This document shows, piece after piece, positions 17,861 to 26,362 of a stretch of DNA of 64,000 nucleotides. Source of the DNA: Rs1 sp038900335 (lineage in GTDB: Bacteria; Pseudomonadota; Gammaproteobacteria; Pseudomonadales; Balneatricaceae); assembly GCA_038900335.1 (NCBI GenBank), contig JBBMRB010000018.1, positions 17,075 to 81,074 on the forward strand, read 5' to 3'. The translations under genes and the position numbers were made by a program. Position 1 is the first letter of the stretch. Each line of letters begins with the position of its first letter. The notes under the pieces were generated by a model. It was not told the origin of the DNA and did no database searches. It saw only the letters and a program-made list of their open reading frames with translations.

Positions 17861-17950
17861 CTTTTTCTTAGCAAACGCTATTAGTCCAATGTGTAGCGCT
17901 TTGTGGGGTTAATCAATATTTTTAAGTAAGCAGGTTGACGTTATATAATT

Positions 17951-18853
17951 TTAGCCACTTTGTAGTAGTTTACTAAAATCACAGGTTTTTTTAGCGTAAC
18001 TTGCGACATCTTTGTAAATCTGAGCATTGCGATCTGCGCGATAAATGGCCGAATATCGAATAGCTGGCAGTTTAGGTTCTATATCGATTGTTCTTAGTTG
18101 GCCTTGCTCTACTAGAGAGCTCATCGCTTGTTGCGGTAAATAAGTAATCCCTAAACCAGATAAGGTGAGGCCAATTTGGGCGATGAGGTTGTTACTGATT
18201 AACGTTTGCGAGGTCATCACTTGGTTTTTAGCAAACCATCGATCATAAATAAGGCCTGTGCCTGATTGTGAGCCCTGAGTCAGTACGTTAAATTGAGTAA
18301 TATCTTGTAGTTGTACTGGCCCTTTTATATCGGTGTAATCTGGGGTGCACATCCAAGAGTTTTCCACAGAGCCTAATGGGTGCACTTTGAAGCGCTGATT
18401 CTCTTGAATATCCGGAACAATAATAAAGTCTAATGAATCATCGATCATTTTATCAAAAAGTGTAGAGCTGAGCTCAACATGTGGTTCTAGAATAATACGT
18501 GGATAATGCTTTTTAATCAGCTGTATTAATTTAGGTAGCCAGGTCAGTGCGGTTAGCTCAGTGACACCAATACGAAAGCGCTTATGTAATACCGCAGGCG
18601 TTGCCATACATTCCAGCGTTTTATCGCGCATCTCTATCAGCTCTTTTGCCATTAGTAATAATTCGCTACCTTTTTCTGTGAGCTTTGCGTTACGCAATGA
18701 TCGATCGAAAATAGGCATGCCGAAGATAGTCTCTAATTCATTGATTCTTTTAGATATAGCAGACTGTGTCGTATGTAACTTATTGGCTGCAGCGCCAAAA
18801 CTACCCATCTCAGCTATCCAATATAGTGCTTCAATCTGTTTGAATGTGATCAT
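17951..18853 (-). CDS. LysR-family transcriptional regulator
   Basis: A 300-residue LTTR with the N-terminal HTH (residues 1-60, TFKQIEALYWIAEMGSFGAA and TTQSAISKRINELE) and the usual ligand-binding domain with LGITYLPQQAM. It converges on pxpA and is divergent from the PLP enzyme gene, across 270 bp. Divergence points to the PLP enzyme/TAXI pair as its main target, although control of the pxp operon is possible. Confidence 0.9.
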   Translation of the reverse strand: MITFKQIEALYWIAEMGSFGAAANKLHTTQSAISKRINELETIFGMPIFDRSLRNAKLTEKGSELLLMAKELIEMRDKTLECMATPAVLHKRFRIGVTELTALTWLPKLIQLIKKHYPRIILEPHVELSSTLFDKMIDDSLDFIIVPDIQENQRFKVHPLGSVENSWMCTPDYTDIKGPVQLQDITQFNVLTQGSQSGTGLIYDRWFAKNQVMTSQTLISNNLIAQIGLTLSGLGITYLPQQAMSSLVEQGQLRTIDIEPKLPAIRYSAIYRADRNAQIYKDVASYAKKTCDFSKLLQSG

Positions 18854-19123
18854 TATCTTATACCTATCGATGCGGTTAATAGAGAGTAGGGTTGTGCTGT
18901 GTTTGTAATCGTTGTTATCAATGATAGTAAGTTATTTTCATGAGGAAAAGAAATTAAATTTTTATAATTATCATGAATTAAAGTGATCAAAATCTATTCC
19001 AATTATTCGCTTTTTTATTTTTAGCAAATAAATAGACTGACCATATAAATATATACGCCAGCAGAGGAAGCTTTTGCTGAGCATTGAATGTATATCGACT
19101 ATATCAATTATCAGGGTTTATTT

Positions 19124-20419
19124 ATGAAGAGTGTTATCCCAGCCAGTCACACAGCATTTTCAGCATCACCATTAAATGGTGAGTTAATGACGCAGATTCG
19201 TGAAAAATTTCATTATACACAAGAATGTCCTTACGCTGGCAAGCGCATTTATTTTGAAAGTGCTGGTGGCTCTTTAACCTTAAAATCGGTGGTTGAGCAA
19301 AGCGCAAAAATAAGTGCAGTGCCCGATAACGAACATCGTAATAACCCAGCATCTAAAGCGATGAGTGATATTGTCGAGCAGGGGCTAACCGATCTGCGTA
19401 CGTTATTTGGTGCTAAAAGTGGCATCGTTTTTGGTGGTGAAACGGGAACTGAATGCTTATTTCGTTTAATTCGCAGCGCGGTACTTGCAGCACCTGCAGG
19501 TGGCTCGATTCTATCTAGCTCGGTTGAGCATCCAGCAACTTATAGTGCGACTCAACTGTGGGCTCAAGGTACTTCAAGGCAATGGATAGAGGTAGGGTTT
19601 GACACGCAAAGCGGTGTTGTTAGCGCCTCAGATTATGCTGCTTGCGTTCGCCCAGATACCCGTGTTGCTACTGTGATCCACACTAATCCTGTTACCGGTA
19701 TTGTGATGGATGTAAAGGCGATTATTGAGGCTATTAGAGCAGTAGCGCCTGAGTGTTTTATTATAGTCGATGGCATTCAGCATGCACCACACGGTTATTT
19801 AGATGTTGAAAGCTACGGTGCGGATGCCTATGTATTATCACTATATAAAGTGTATTCAAAATTCAATAACGGCTATGGCTGGGTATCTGATCGCATGAGC
19901 TGTATTGCTCACGATCGTCTGCTAGGCAAAGCAGATAATGTTTGGGAGCTAGGCAGTCGTGATCCATCGGCATTGGTTGCTGTCAGCGAAGTGGTCAAAT
20001 ATCTAGCTTGGCTAGGGCAACAATTTACCGAAAAGACAGCTATTAGAGATCAGTTGCGTGCTGCCGGTAAAGTGATGCTTGCGCACGAACACTCATTAAT
20101 TTCACTATTGCTAAACGGTAGTGATCAGCACCATGGGCTGATTGATATGCCTGGTGTTAGTGTGGTTGGCACAATGGATATTAATCAGCGCGAGGGGGCA
20201 GTATCGTTTAGCGTAGAAGGTATGCAGGCTGTTGATGTGGTCGCTTTACTAGGTGATCGCGGGATACGTATTCACGCGCGCTCAAACGATATGTATTCAG
20301 GTAATATTCTGCGACCACTTGGGCTTGATTCAGTCTCTAGAATTTCATTTGCTCACTATAACACGAAAGATGAAGTGGCCTTTTTTCTAGAGCAATTACT
20401 AGAAATTATAAAGCAGTAA
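19124..20419 (+). CDS. Class V PLP-dependent aminotransferase/lyase-like enzyme
   Basis: A 431-residue fold-type I PLP enzyme of aminotransferase class V (cysteine desulfurase/isopenicillin N epimerase group). Visible features: FGGETGTECLFRL (phosphate-binding region), SSVEHPATY, IVDGIQHAPHG with the Asp that contacts the pyridine nitrogen, and the probable Schiff-base lysine in SLYKVYSKFNNGYG. No desulfurase active-site Cys loop is seen. The start at 19124 follows AGGG; an in-frame ATG at 19088 is less likely. Reaction unknown; the next gene is a TAXI binding protein. Confidence 0.8.
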   Translation: MKSVIPASHTAFSASPLNGELMTQIREKFHYTQECPYAGKRIYFESAGGSLTLKSVVEQSAKISAVPDNEHRNNPASKAMSDIVEQGLTDLRTLFGAKSGIVFGGETGTECLFRLIRSAVLAAPAGGSILSSSVEHPATYSATQLWAQGTSRQWIEVGFDTQSGVVSASDYAACVRPDTRVATVIHTNPVTGIVMDVKAIIEAIRAVAPECFIIVDGIQHAPHGYLDVESYGADAYVLSLYKVYSKFNNGYGWVSDRMSCIAHDRLLGKADNVWELGSRDPSALVAVSEVVKYLAWLGQQFTEKTAIRDQLRAAGKVMLAHEHSLISLLLNGSDQHHGLIDMPGVSVVGTMDINQREGAVSFSVEGMQAVDVVALLGDRGIRIHARSNDMYSGNILRPLGLDSVSRISFAHYNTKDEVAFFLEQLLEIIKQ

Positions 20420-20454
20420 AAACGTCTATATCGATAATAATAAAAGGATAAATC

Positions 20455-21444
20455 ATGTCTACAAAGCATAAGTTTTCAAAGTTCGTTATCTCAACAGTTA
20501 TTGGTTTGAGTTCATCAATCTCTACAACAACAGTCAATGCGCAACAGAGCTATATCACTATTGGCACTGGTGGTCAGACAGGGGTTTATTATGTCGTCGG
20601 CCAATCCATGTGTCGTCTAATTAATCGCAATCAACAGAGCCACGGTATTAAGTGTACAGCACCATCAACAGGGGGTTCAGTTGCCAATATCAATGCGGTT
20701 CGCAAAGGCGAACTAGATTTAGGTGTTGCGCAATCTGACTGGCAGTACTATGCCTTTAATGGCACTAAACACGCTTCTTTTATAGATCAAGGTGCGTATA
20801 AAGATTTACGTGCATTGTTTGCTATTCACAGTGAACCTTTTACTGTGGTTGCACGTACCGATTCAGGTGTGAAAACGTTTGATGATTTAGTGGGTAAACG
20901 TGTCAATATAAATAATCCAGGTTCTGGAACACGCGGTACTATGGAAGTTATTATGGCTGAAAAAGGCTGGACTAATGATACTTTCAAATTAGCAGCAGAG
21001 CTAAAATCATCTGAGCAGGCACAGGCATTATGTGACAATAAGCTTGATGTTATTTTATCAAATGTCGGTCACCCATCAGGTATTATCAAAGAGGCGACTG
21101 CTTCTTGTGATACCAAAATCATCCCTGTGACAGGCCCAGTATTTGATAAATTAATTGCTGAAAATGATTTTTACGCACCAGCGGTGATTAAAGGTGGGCT
21201 ATACACTGGTAATGATAACGATATAGCAACTTTTGGTAATGCTGCCACAATGGTGTCCTCAGCAAAAGTTGATGCTGATACTGTTTACGAAATTGTTAAA
21301 TCTGTGTTTGATAATTTTGATAACTTTAAGCGTCTTCACCCTGCATTTGCTAACTTAGACCCTAAAGAAATGATCTCAAATGGCCTTTCTGCACCATTGC
21401 ATGAAGGTGCTATTCGCTACTACAAAGAACAAGGTTGGATGTAA
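20455..21444 (+). CDS. TAXI-family TRAP solute-binding protein (orphan)
   Basis: A 329-residue periplasmic protein of the TRAP-associated extracytoplasmic immunogenic (TAXI) family. Signal peptide residues 1-29 (cleavage after VNA). The mature start YITIGTGGQTGVYYVVGQSM and CTAPSTGGSVANINAVRKGE are family hallmarks. TAXI proteins work with a fused 4TM-12TM permease, but none lies in this window, so the permease must be elsewhere or the protein acts alone. It is 35 bp after the PLP enzyme and ends in a strong terminator. Confidence 0.92.
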   Translation: MSTKHKFSKFVISTVIGLSSSISTTTVNAQQSYITIGTGGQTGVYYVVGQSMCRLINRNQQSHGIKCTAPSTGGSVANINAVRKGELDLGVAQSDWQYYAFNGTKHASFIDQGAYKDLRALFAIHSEPFTVVARTDSGVKTFDDLVGKRVNINNPGSGTRGTMEVIMAEKGWTNDTFKLAAELKSSEQAQALCDNKLDVILSNVGHPSGIIKEATASCDTKIIPVTGPVFDKLIAENDFYAPAVIKGGLYTGNDNDIATFGNAATMVSSAKVDADTVYEIVKSVFDNFDNFKRLHPAFANLDPKEMISNGLSAPLHEGAIRYYKEQGWM

Positions 21445-21459
21445 TCATATAACCGAGTA

Positions 21460-21486
21460 AGAGGCGCATTAGCGTCTCTTTTTTTT
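21460..21486 (+). terminator. Rho-independent terminator after the TAXI gene
   Basis: AGAGGCGC (21460-21467), loop ATTA, GCGTCTCT (21472-21479) with one G-T pair, followed by seven T. Ends the PLP/TAXI transcript. Confidence 0.9.
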
Positions 21487-21907
21487 GATTAGAGGAACCT
21501 TAGGCCAGGTATTTATACCAGCCATGGGTTGAACCAAGGCGTAAGGCTTCAAGATGATTATCTTTCTAGGAGCTCTCTATGATTATCTTTGTAGGAGCTA
21601 TCTACGATTATCTATCCAAGGGTTACGCCGAGCAGAGGCAGGCAATGGTGGCTAGCGATGATACATTTTGCTGTATGCCTGAAGGCTTCAGCGGTAAATG
21701 ACTATTGTCGCCTTTAACTGGTGACGACAGCTAAGGATGTGTTGCATTCAAAATAATTTATGGGATTAAGGCAACATCTCGACCTTTATATCTCAAACAA
21801 ACAAGGTCTTAAAGCTCAGCCATACTGCACTTTATTTAGCCTTTGTTATATACTCTATTCTGGTTATGCCGCTTTTGCTGCTAGCGATAAATTTATCAGG
21901 AGAGAAC
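21487..21907. other. Repeat-rich noncoding interval
   Basis: About 420 bp without a gene, with several short repeats: GGTAT-TT-ATACC (21508-21519), two and a half 25-bp direct repeats (21554-21620), and CTGAAG-G-CTTCAG (21679-21691). GGATGTGTTGC and GCAACATCT further on can also pair. No RNA family is recognised. Confidence 0.6.
21554..21620. repeat. 25-bp direct tandem repeats
   Basis: Unit 1 at 21554-21578 and unit 2 at 21579-21603 share ATGATTATCTTT, one variable base, TAGGAGCT and a CT ending (2 differences in 25). A decayed third copy starts at 21604 (ACGATTATCTATCCAAG). Confidence 0.8.
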
Positions 21908-23077
21908 ATGAGCCAGCTTGATTCCTTAAACAATAGTGCAACACAACCTCAACTAGGTATCTTGCATATATGTCTCTCTACTGGTTGGGGTGGTCTTGAA
22001 ATGTATCCATCGCGCATGGGTAAAGAGTTTATCGATAAAGGCTATCGTGTGTTTGGGCTCGCATCTGAAAACTCTCGTGTCGCTAAAGCTATGACAGAGG
22101 CTGGGATGGATGTGTTCAGTGTGCCTAAAAAATCATCTTTGCTAGGGCCCAAGCTTTTTGCATTAAATAAATGGCTTAAAGTTAACCGTGTGCAAATAGT
22201 GCATTGCCATAAGTCGGGTGATATTTTGATCTCAGCGCTCTTGCACGTACTCACTCAGCGCTATACTTTGTTTACTGAACATATGGGTGGGCGTCGTCCA
22301 AAGAAAGATATCTATCATCGCTGGGCGTATGGGCACGTCAATCAGGTACTGTCTATTAGTAATGAAACGTATCAGCGTAACATCAAATCATTACCGGTAG
22401 CGATAAGTAAGATCGAGCGCCTTTGGCTTGGCACCTATATAGAGGAAAAAGCTTTTAACGAGCAGACTCGCCCCCACTTGTTGGCTGATGAGTATGGCCT
22501 TTCACACGATACAATTTTTATTGGGTCAGTAGGGCGTATTTGTGATGGTAAAGGGCAGGCTGACTTGCTGGCAGGTTTTGAATTGATTGCGAAAGATTAC
22601 CCTGATGTACATTTGGTTCTCATTGGTGGCTTAAACCCTAATGAAGGTGCGGATGAGCGTGTCTCGCAAGATTTGCAAAACAAAGCCAGTGAATCCCCGT
22701 TCGCAGATCGTGTCCACCTTGCAGGTTACCGTAAAAACGTATCGACATTACTGCAAGAGATTCAAATAGTGTGCTTGCCTTACTGGAATGAAGCGTTTGG
22801 GCTGACCGCGATTGAAGCGATGGCGCAACATTGCGCTCTGGTGGTATCAAACACAGGTGCGCTGCCAGAAATTATGGAAGAAACAGGTGTGTATTGTACA
22901 CCTCAAGACGCTGTATCTATCGCCAGTGCTCTCAAAAGTTATCTCGATGATGATGTGCTACGTGAAACGAATGCGAGTAATGCTTATCATCGGGCACTAA
23001 AACACTTTTCAATGCAAGGGCATGCCGACGCTCTTGAGGTGATGTATTTAGATGGGGCTGCGACATTATCTTCTTAA
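21908..23077 (+). CDS. Glycosyltransferase family 4 (GT-B fold)
   Basis: A 389-residue cytosolic glycosyltransferase. The N-terminal Rossmann domain has CLSTGWGGLEMY (acceptor side); the C-terminal donor domain has GSVGRICDGKGQADLL and the E-x7-E motif in EAFGLTAIEAMA, both typical of GT4 retaining enzymes using nucleotide sugars. The start at 21908 follows AGGAGAGAAC; an upstream in-frame ATG at 21866 would add 14 hydrophobic residues and is unlikely. It stands alone, away from any O-antigen or capsule cluster, so its acceptor is unknown. Confidence 0.88.
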   Translation: MSQLDSLNNSATQPQLGILHICLSTGWGGLEMYPSRMGKEFIDKGYRVFGLASENSRVAKAMTEAGMDVFSVPKKSSLLGPKLFALNKWLKVNRVQIVHCHKSGDILISALLHVLTQRYTLFTEHMGGRRPKKDIYHRWAYGHVNQVLSISNETYQRNIKSLPVAISKIERLWLGTYIEEKAFNEQTRPHLLADEYGLSHDTIFIGSVGRICDGKGQADLLAGFELIAKDYPDVHLVLIGGLNPNEGADERVSQDLQNKASESPFADRVHLAGYRKNVSTLLQEIQIVCLPYWNEAFGLTAIEAMAQHCALVVSNTGALPEIMEETGVYCTPQDAVSIASALKSYLDDDVLRETNASNAYHRALKHFSMQGHADALEVMYLDGAATLSS

Positions 23078-23106
23078 AAGGATCGTTTATTGGCGTCAAT
23101 ATCATC

Positions 23107-23136
23107 AACTCAAACACATTAAAAATGTGTTGAGTT
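23107..23136. terminator. Bidirectional hairpin between convergent genes
   Basis: AACTCAAACACATT (23107-23120) and AATGTGTTGAGTT (23124-23136) pair with one bulged A. It lies between the glycosyltransferase and the convergent lactonase gene. T-tract is modest on both strands. Confidence 0.65.
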
Positions 23137-23138
23137 AT

Positions 23139-23972
23139 TTAAAGGCAATGGCTGAGGTTATAAACTCTGATAGCGTTGTTACCAAAAACATCCTGCTCAG
23201 CTAGCCTGTGTGTATGTAGATAGTCTTTAGTTATTTTAATCCAGGTGTCATAACTAGAAGCAAGTAAGCATACAGGCCAATCACTCCCCCAGATTATGCG
23301 TTGATCTCCAAACACTTCAAATAATGTCTCTATATATGGCAATAAATCTGCTGCAAGCCAAGTACTATCGGCTTCAGTGACTAGCCCAGAAAGTTTACAA
23401 GTGACTTGTGAAAGCTCGCTAAAGGCAAACATATCAGCGCGCCAGTGCATTATATCTTGGGCTTTAATATTCGGCTTTGCTCCGTGATTGATGACTATTT
23501 TCAGCTTTGGGTGTTGATTGGCGATTATTTTCAAATTGCGAAGGTGTTTAGGTAATACCAGTGCATCAAATACGAGCTGGTGTTTAACTAGAGCCTGTAA
23601 GGCGATAGCAACATTAGGTTTGAGCATCCAGTCAATATCATCAATATCTTGAATCATTGGCCGAATCCCGACGATTTTTCTATGTTTAGATAGCTCGGCA
23701 ATACGCTTAGGCGCACTCTGGCAGTTTAAATCTACCCAACCTATGACGCCTTTAATCGCTTCGTATTCATTACTAAGTTGTATTAAATAATCGGTTTCAG
23801 CGTCGCTAGGGGCTGCTTGGACGAGTATTGTCCCAGCTATATTATGTGCCTTTAGTAAGGGCGCTAAATCATCGGGCAAAAAATCTTTATACAATGGAGC
23901 TAAATCAGCTGTTAACCAGCCATAGTCGTTTCGCTCTAATTGCCAAAAATGCTGATGAGCATCAATTATCAT
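23139..23972 (-). CDS. Amidohydrolase-family sugar lactonase, likely L-fucono-lactonase
   Basis: A 277-residue TIM-barrel hydrolase (amidohydrolase 2, COG3618). It begins with the HxH-type metal motif DAHQHFW, and later has VINHGAKPN and IWGSDWPVC, where the Asp is the catalytic acid/base. COG3618 members include L-fuconolactonase and L-rhamnono-lactonase. It is downstream of gntR on the same strand (54 bp), opposite the other pathway genes. In this context it would hydrolyse L-fucono-lactone (or a close stereoisomer) to the acid. Confidence 0.85.
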   Translation of the reverse strand: MIIDAHQHFWQLERNDYGWLTADLAPLYKDFLPDDLAPLLKAHNIAGTILVQAAPSDAETDYLIQLSNEYEAIKGVIGWVDLNCQSAPKRIAELSKHRKIVGIRPMIQDIDDIDWMLKPNVAIALQALVKHQLVFDALVLPKHLRNLKIIANQHPKLKIVINHGAKPNIKAQDIMHWRADMFAFSELSQVTCKLSGLVTEADSTWLAADLLPYIETLFEVFGDQRIIWGSDWPVCLLASSYDTWIKITKDYLHTHRLAEQDVFGNNAIRVYNLSHCL

Positions 23973-24026
23973 AGTTAATTATTTCCGTTTTGACGATGAT
24001 GTTAACGTGCATCGATAAATTGATAT

Positions 24027-24719
24027 TTATACTTTGAAATACTCAGCATGAGTTTCTTCTAAAGGCAGAATTCTAGGTACTAGCAACTCAAGATGATACT
24101 TCATCGCTTTTCTTGCAGCTGTCGCATCTTGCTCTTTAATTGCGAGAAGAATAGCTTCGTGCTCTTTTACGGCTTCAATAGGTCGTCCCTGTTCAGGTAA
24201 AACTAACATCCGCGCGCGAGTAAGATGTAAAGAAACGCTATCTAGTACATGAGAGACACCATCAAAACCGGTGAAATTCATTAGTAAAGTGTGAAATTCT
24301 TCATCTGCTTCATAAAAACCTGCAAAGTCTTCGTCTTCAACTAGTAAGCGCTGCATTCGAACATTACGGGTTAGCGCTGCTAATTGCTCAGTCGTTCGCT
24401 CAAGCGCCACTTTTTCAACGGCTGCTATCTCTAAAGCTTGTCTTAAGAAGCTGGCTTCACGGATCTCATCCATCGAAAAGCATGAGACTTTCGTCGCTGA
24501 TTGGGGGATTACATCCACCAGCCCCTCTGATGAAAGTTTAGCCAGTGCCTCTGACACCGGCGATCGAGATACTCCTAGCTGCTCACATATAGCGCCTTTG
24601 CGGATTAATGTACCCGGCGGGTATTGCATTGAAAGAATAGCATCTCTCAATGATTGATATACCCGTTGGGACATTGAACCACTCAAGTTTTGTATTTTAA
24701 TAAGTGATGGTTCAGTCAT
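24027..24719 (-). CDS. GntR/FadR-type (FCD domain) regulator
   Basis: A 230-residue repressor-type protein. The GntR winged helix is at residues 12-75 (QRVYQSLRDAILSMQYPPGT, LGVSRSPVSEALAKLSSEGL) and an FCD ligand domain follows, with Asp/His residues in FYEADEEFHTLLM and VKEHEAIL that usually hold a metal. It is divergent from the dehydratase operon and co-oriented with the lactonase, so it very likely controls the whole deoxy-sugar locus. A perfect palindrome sits in the divergent promoter region. Confidence 0.92.
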   Translation of the reverse strand: MTEPSLIKIQNLSGSMSQRVYQSLRDAILSMQYPPGTLIRKGAICEQLGVSRSPVSEALAKLSSEGLVDVIPQSATKVSCFSMDEIREASFLRQALEIAAVEKVALERTTEQLAALTRNVRMQRLLVEDEDFAGFYEADEEFHTLLMNFTGFDGVSHVLDSVSLHLTRARMLVLPEQGRPIEAVKEHEAILLAIKEQDATAARKAMKYHLELLVPRILPLEETHAEYFKV

Positions 24720-24736
24720 AATTATATTACCTTTGT

Positions 24737-24750
24737 ACTAACATGTTAGT
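24737..24750. promoter_or_regulatory. Candidate GntR operator palindrome
   Basis: ACTAACATGTTAGT is a perfect 14-bp palindrome 18 bp upstream of the gntR start, in the 108-bp divergent region. Size and position fit a FadR-type operator controlling both directions. A related half site (GTTAGT) occurs at 24771. Confidence 0.6.
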
Positions 24751-24827
24751 TGACGATTGTTAATCTTGGTGTTAGTTTAATATACAACAACAATAATTAA
24801 ATGTGAATTAAGAACAGGGGATTACCC

Positions 24828-26345
24828 ATGATCATTGGGTCAAAACAAACTATTCGTTTACATATAAGTGATAATGTGACGATCGCTTTAAGTAATCTTA
24901 CCAAAAATAGTAAGTTAAATGAATTTGCTGTAACAGTGCTCAGCAATGTTACAAGAGGTCATAAAATTGCCGTCAAAGACATAGCGAAGGGTGAAAACAT
25001 TATTCGTTATGGGCAGATTATTGGGCAAGCACTGCAAGATATCAGTATCGGCGAGCATGTGCATGTACAAAACATGGGCATGAGTGAGCACCATCAAGAT
25101 TATGCTTTTTCTGTACAAAGCGACCCTCTTCCTACAATTGAAACTGCTCGTAGCTTTAACGGTTATCATCGTCAAAATGGTAAGGTAGGCACACGTAACT
25201 ATATCGGAATTTTGACATCAGTAAACTGTGCAGGCTCGGTAGCGCGGTTCATTGAAGAAGCTGCTAATAAAGAGAATTTTCTGCAAGATTATCCAAACAT
25301 TGACGGTATTGTGCCTATTGTTCATAGCACTGGCTGTGGGATGTCGAATCAAGGGGAAGGTTACGAGACGCTACATAGAACCCTGACAGGTTATGCGGAT
25401 AACGCAAACTTTGGTGGGATTCTGTTAGTGGGCCTTGGCTGTGAAGTTTTGCAAGTATCAAGCTTAGTTGATCAACAGCCAAGTTCTGCGTTTCGTTATA
25501 TGACTATCCAATCAGAGGGTGGCACACGTAAAACGATAGCGAAAGGTTTGCAAGAATTGCATCTGTTAGCTAAAGAGGCAAATAAAGCGACACGTGCACC
25601 AGCGCCTGTTAGTGAGCTGATGGTAGGTATGCAATGTGGAGGCTCAGATGGCTATTCAGGTATTACTGCCAACCCTGCGCTAGGGCATGCCTCTGATTTG
25701 TTAGTTCAACATGGTGGCACCAGTATCCTTTCTGAAACCTCAGAAATATATGGGGCAGAGCATCTTTTAACTCGCCGTGCGGTATCTAAAGAAGTCGGGC
25801 AAAAACTCATCGATAGAATACATTGGTGGGAGGATTATTGTGCGCGAAATGGTGGCGAAATGGATAATAACCCAAGCCCTGGCAATAAAAATGGCGGCTT
25901 GACAACCATACTTGAAAAGTCTTTAGGTGCGGTTGCTAAAAGTGGTCGTGCGCCATTAACGGATGTCTATTTATTCGCAGAGAAAATAGATAAAAAAGGC
26001 TTTGTTTTTATGGATAGCCCAGGCTTTGATCCATGCTCAGTCACAGGGCAAGTCGCATCGGGCGCTAATCTTATAATCTTTACCACAGGGCGCGGCTCTG
26101 TTTCCGGTTATAAACCAGTACCTTGTATCAAACTAGCGACAAACACTGAGATGTATACGCGCCTTCAAGAAGACATGGATTTGAACTGTGGCGATATTGT
26201 GACGTCAGGGGTTTCAATAGAAGAAAAAGGCGAGCAGTTGTTTGAGTTATTGATACGCATAGCATCAGGCGAAGAAACAAAAAGTGAAGCATTAGGTTTT
26301 GGTGGGGCAGAGTTCGTGCCTTGGCAAATCGGCGCTGTAATGTAA
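24828..26345 (+). CDS. UxaA-family (altronate dehydratase-type) sugar-acid dehydratase
   Basis: A 505-residue cytosolic protein of the altronate/galactarate dehydratase family. An N-terminal SAF domain (about residues 1-95) is followed by the large dehydratase domain with NYIGILTSVNCAGS, VHSTGCGMS and GLGCEV, whose cysteines fit an Fe-dependent active site, then GMQCGGSDGYSGITANPALG. UxaA removes water from altronate; homologues in fucose loci (for example the split Cj0482/Cj0483 genes of Campylobacter jejuni) take the same place as L-fuconate dehydratase. Here its neighbours favour L-fuconate as substrate. First gene of the plus-strand operon. Confidence 0.85.
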   Translation: MIIGSKQTIRLHISDNVTIALSNLTKNSKLNEFAVTVLSNVTRGHKIAVKDIAKGENIIRYGQIIGQALQDISIGEHVHVQNMGMSEHHQDYAFSVQSDPLPTIETARSFNGYHRQNGKVGTRNYIGILTSVNCAGSVARFIEEAANKENFLQDYPNIDGIVPIVHSTGCGMSNQGEGYETLHRTLTGYADNANFGGILLVGLGCEVLQVSSLVDQQPSSAFRYMTIQSEGGTRKTIAKGLQELHLLAKEANKATRAPAPVSELMVGMQCGGSDGYSGITANPALGHASDLLVQHGGTSILSETSEIYGAEHLLTRRAVSKEVGQKLIDRIHWWEDYCARNGGEMDNNPSPGNKNGGLTTILEKSLGAVAKSGRAPLTDVYLFAEKIDKKGFVFMDSPGFDPCSVTGQVASGANLIIFTTGRGSVSGYKPVPCIKLATNTEMYTRLQEDMDLNCGDIVTSGVSIEEKGEQLFELLIRIASGEETKSEALGFGGAEFVPWQIGAVM

Positions 26346-26362
26346 TTAAAGGAGAGAACATC

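Noticed and set aside
19124..20419. Calling the class V PLP protein a cysteine desulfurase
   Set aside because: The active-site Cys loop (GSACTSA type) is absent; a bona fide IscS is present at 53757.
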